Positions 20,743-22,582 of a stretch of DNA of 22,582 nt are shown here, in pieces. How positions within the stretch are numbered: position 1 is the first letter of the stretch; each line of letters starts with the position of its first letter. Made by a program: the position numbers and the translations under genes. This DNA is from an uncultured Eubacteriales bacterium (GTDB taxonomy: Bacteria; Bacillota; Clostridia; Peptostreptococcales; Anaerovoracaceae): contig UQMQ01000020.1 of assembly GCA_900542245.1 (NCBI GenBank), forward strand, positions 1 to 22,582, written 5' to 3'. The notes under the pieces were generated by a model that was not told the DNA's origin, did not search any database, and worked only from the letters and a program-made list of their open reading frames with translations.

Positions 20743-22383
20743 ATGGCAAAAGATATTTTTTACGGAGAAGACGCAAGACGCAAATTACAGGCAGGCGTGG
20801 ATAAATTAGCAGATACCGTTAAGATCACACTCGGACCGAAAGGCCGCAACGTACTGATCAGCAAGACCTTTGGCTCTCCGCTGATCACCAACGACGGTGT
20901 GACCATCGCCAAGGAGATCGAGCTAGAGGACGCGACCGAGAATATGGGCGCACAGGTCGTTAAAGAGGTTGCTTCCAAGACCAACGATGTAGCCGGTGAC
21001 GGCACGACGACCGCAACGCTGCTGGCGCAGATCATCGTCAAGGAAGGCTTCAAGAACGTCGCAGCAGGCGCAAACCCGATGGAGCTCAAAAAAGGTATTC
21101 AGGGCGCAGTTGACGTCGCAGTCGAAGAGATCGGCAAGATCGCGAAACCGGTAGAAACCAAGGACTCTATCGCACAGGTTGCAGCTGTATCCGCAGCAGA
21201 CCCGCAGATCGGCGATCTGATCGCAGAGGCGATGGAGAAAGTCGGCAAGGACGGCGTCATCACAGTCGAAGAATCCAAGAGCCTCGGCACGACCCTCGAG
21301 GTGGTCGAAGGTATGCAGTTTGACAGAGGATACTTATCCGCTTACATGGTTTCCGACACCGAAAAGATGGAAGCTGTCATGGAAAATCCGCTGATTCTGA
21401 TTACAGATAAAAAAGTTACCAACATTCAGGATTTGGTTCCGCTGCTCGAACAGGTCATGAAGCAGGGCCGCAAACTCCTCATCATTGCAGAGGATGTAGA
21501 GGGCGAAGCACTGGCTACGCTGGTTGTCAATAAGCTGAGAGGCGTGCTCGACGTTGTTGCAGTCAAGGCTCCGGGCTACGGCGAAAGAAGAAAAGCGATG
21601 CTCGAGGATATCGCTATCCTGACCGGCGGTACGGTCATCGCAAGCGACCTCGGCTACGAGCTCAAGGAAGTAACCCTGGATATGCTCGGCACAGCAGCAA
21701 CCGTCAAGGTCGACAAGGAGAACACCGTCATCGTCGCAGGCGCAGGCGCGAAAGAGGACGTACAGGCGAGAATCGCCAGCCTCAAGACACAGATCGAAGA
21801 GACGACTTCCGAATTCGACAAGGAAAAATTACAGGAAAGACTTGCGAAACTTTCCGGCGGTGTTGCTGTCATCAAGGTCGGCGCTGCAACCGAAACCGAA
21901 TTAAAGGAAAGAAAGCTGAGAATCGAGGACGCGCTCAACGCAACCAAGGCTGCGGTTGAAGAGGGTATCGTATCCGGCGGCGGCGTGGCATTAGTCAACA
22001 CCATCCCGGCAGTCAAGGCTTATGTCGATACGCTGGCAGGCGATGTCAAGACCGGTGCGGCGATCATCGCAAGAGCACTGGAAGAACCGGTACGCCAGAT
22101 CGCTGAGAACGCAGGTCTGGAAGGCAGCGTTGTTGTTGCTGAAGTCAAGAAGAGCGGTGTCGGCGTTGGTCTCAACGCAGCAACCGAAGAATATGTCAAC
22201 ATGATCGAAGCGGGTATCGTTGACCCGGCGAAGGTGACCAGAAGCGCGCTGCAGAACGCAGCTTCCGCTTCCGCAATGCTCCTGACCACAGAAGCAGGCA
22301 TCGTTGACATCAAAGAACCGATGCCTCCGGTAGCCATGGGCGGCGCAGGCGCTCCGGGCATGGGCGGCATGGGCATGATGTAA
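20743..22383 (+). CDS. groEL: Chaperonin GroEL (Hsp60)
   Basis: The ATG at 20743 follows AAAGGGGA. The 546-residue product is full length. The equatorial domain carries the nucleotide motifs LGPKGRNVLI and VAGDGTTTAT (Asp87 region). The apical domain includes VEGMQFDRGYLSAYMV, and the family signature AAVEEGIVSGGG falls near residues 404-415. The end is the flexible Gly/Met tail GMGGMGMM. GroEL forms two seven-membered rings that fold client proteins with ATP and GroES. Codon use matches its neighbours and no lesion is visible. A terminator lies 70 bases after the stop. The operon is heat-inducible through the CIRCE site upstream of groES. Confidence 0.99.
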   Translation: MAKDIFYGEDARRKLQAGVDKLADTVKITLGPKGRNVLISKTFGSPLITNDGVTIAKEIELEDATENMGAQVVKEVASKTNDVAGDGTTTATLLAQIIVKEGFKNVAAGANPMELKKGIQGAVDVAVEEIGKIAKPVETKDSIAQVAAVSAADPQIGDLIAEAMEKVGKDGVITVEESKSLGTTLEVVEGMQFDRGYLSAYMVSDTEKMEAVMENPLILITDKKVTNIQDLVPLLEQVMKQGRKLLIIAEDVEGEALATLVVNKLRGVLDVVAVKAPGYGERRKAMLEDIAILTGGTVIASDLGYELKEVTLDMLGTAATVKVDKENTVIVAGAGAKEDVQARIASLKTQIEETTSEFDKEKLQERLAKLSGGVAVIKVGAATETELKERKLRIEDALNATKAAVEEGIVSGGGVALVNTIPAVKAYVDTLAGDVKTGAAIIARALEEPVRQIAENAGLEGSVVVAEVKKSGVGVGLNAATEEYVNMIEAGIVDPAKVTRSALQNAASASAMLLTTEAGIVDIKEPMPPVAMGGAGAPGMGGMGMM

Positions 22384-22452
22384 ACAGCATCGCTGTCCGG
22401 TTTGCAGAACGAGCAAAGGCATAACTGCATAGATCACATATATAATGTAGAA

Positions 22453-22480
22453 AAAAGGCGCGCGTAATCGCGCCTTTTGT
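22453..22480 (+). terminator. Terminator of groESL
   Basis: AAAAGGCGCG (22453-22462), loop CGTAAT and CGCGCCTTTT (22469-22478) form a perfect 10-bp stem whose right arm ends in four Ts. The remaining bases to 22582 hold no gene, repeat or clear promoter that I can support. Confidence 0.85.
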
Positions 22481-22582
22481 GATATGACGGTCATGCCGCG
22501 GGTCTCTCAAAACGATGAATTCAATTACTGTAAACACATGAACTATGCGTGGTAAAGCAAAAGGTTATTAGGTAAACTTTTA

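Overview
This window looks like chromosomal DNA of an anaerobic, low-redox Clostridia-type Firmicute with moderately high GC coding DNA. The evidence is strong Shine-Dalgarno sites, sigma-A type promoters, a CIRCE-controlled groESL operon, a Rex redox repressor, a clostridial 2[4Fe-4S] ferredoxin, a rubredoxin-first ('reverse') rubrerythrin, lipoprotein-type solute-binding proteins and an FMN riboswitch in front of an ECF riboflavin transporter subunit. No phage, transposase, CRISPR, rRNA or tRNA gene was seen. A species cannot be named from this sequence alone.

Layout. (1) 1-610, minus strand: an oxygen/peroxide-defence rubrerythrin cut by the window edge. (2) 866-3108: a duplicated DUF1538 membrane protein followed at once by a tandem PII-like protein, which looks like a transporter plus its signal-responsive partner. 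A folded-RNA candidate and a strong terminator follow. (3) 3307-9989: a complete branched-chain amino-acid (or similar amino-acid/amide) ABC transporter, livK-livH-livM-livG-livF, with a second divergent binding protein at the 3' end. (4) 10006-12038: a small NifU-like Fe-S carrier domain with its own promoter, then a PepV-type M20 dipeptidase. (5) 12004-12977: an FMN riboswitch with terminator and the riboflavin transporter gene ribU; their promoter sits inside the last codons of the dipeptidase gene. (6) 13172-17905: tsaE-tsaB-rimI-tsaD-ABC-F, a tightly packed tRNA t6A-modification and ribosome-related cluster. (7) 17944-18922: an acyl carrier protein and rex, with a candidate Rex operator in the leader. 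(8) 18991-20104: a minus-strand ferredoxin and a divergently transcribed P-loop/Asp23-like fusion protein. (9) 20167-22480: a 32-bp-period repeat cluster, then promoter, CIRCE, groES, groEL and terminator.

How it fits together. The order tsaE-tsaB-rimI-tsaD-ABC-F-rex-groES-groEL matches what I recall of the ydiB-ydiC-ydiD-tsaD-ydiF-rex-groES-groEL neighbourhood of Bacillus subtilis, so this half is an ancient Firmicute housekeeping block with local insertions (acpP, ferredoxin, the P-loop/Asp23 gene). The first half is nutrient uptake and redox: amino-acid import, peptide breakdown, riboflavin import and Fe-S handling, in keeping with an amino-acid-using anaerobe.

The least ordinary signals are non-coding or of unknown function. 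They are a 125-bp element present twice in inverted orientation on either side of the pepV-ribU segment, three 20-bp units at an exact 32-bp period upstream of groESL, the DUF1538/PII-like pair, the P-loop/Asp23 fusion, a Rex-like operator before acpP-rex, and a rubrerythrin whose last iron-ligand motif appears to be replaced. I did not find a clear, wholly new multi-gene system.
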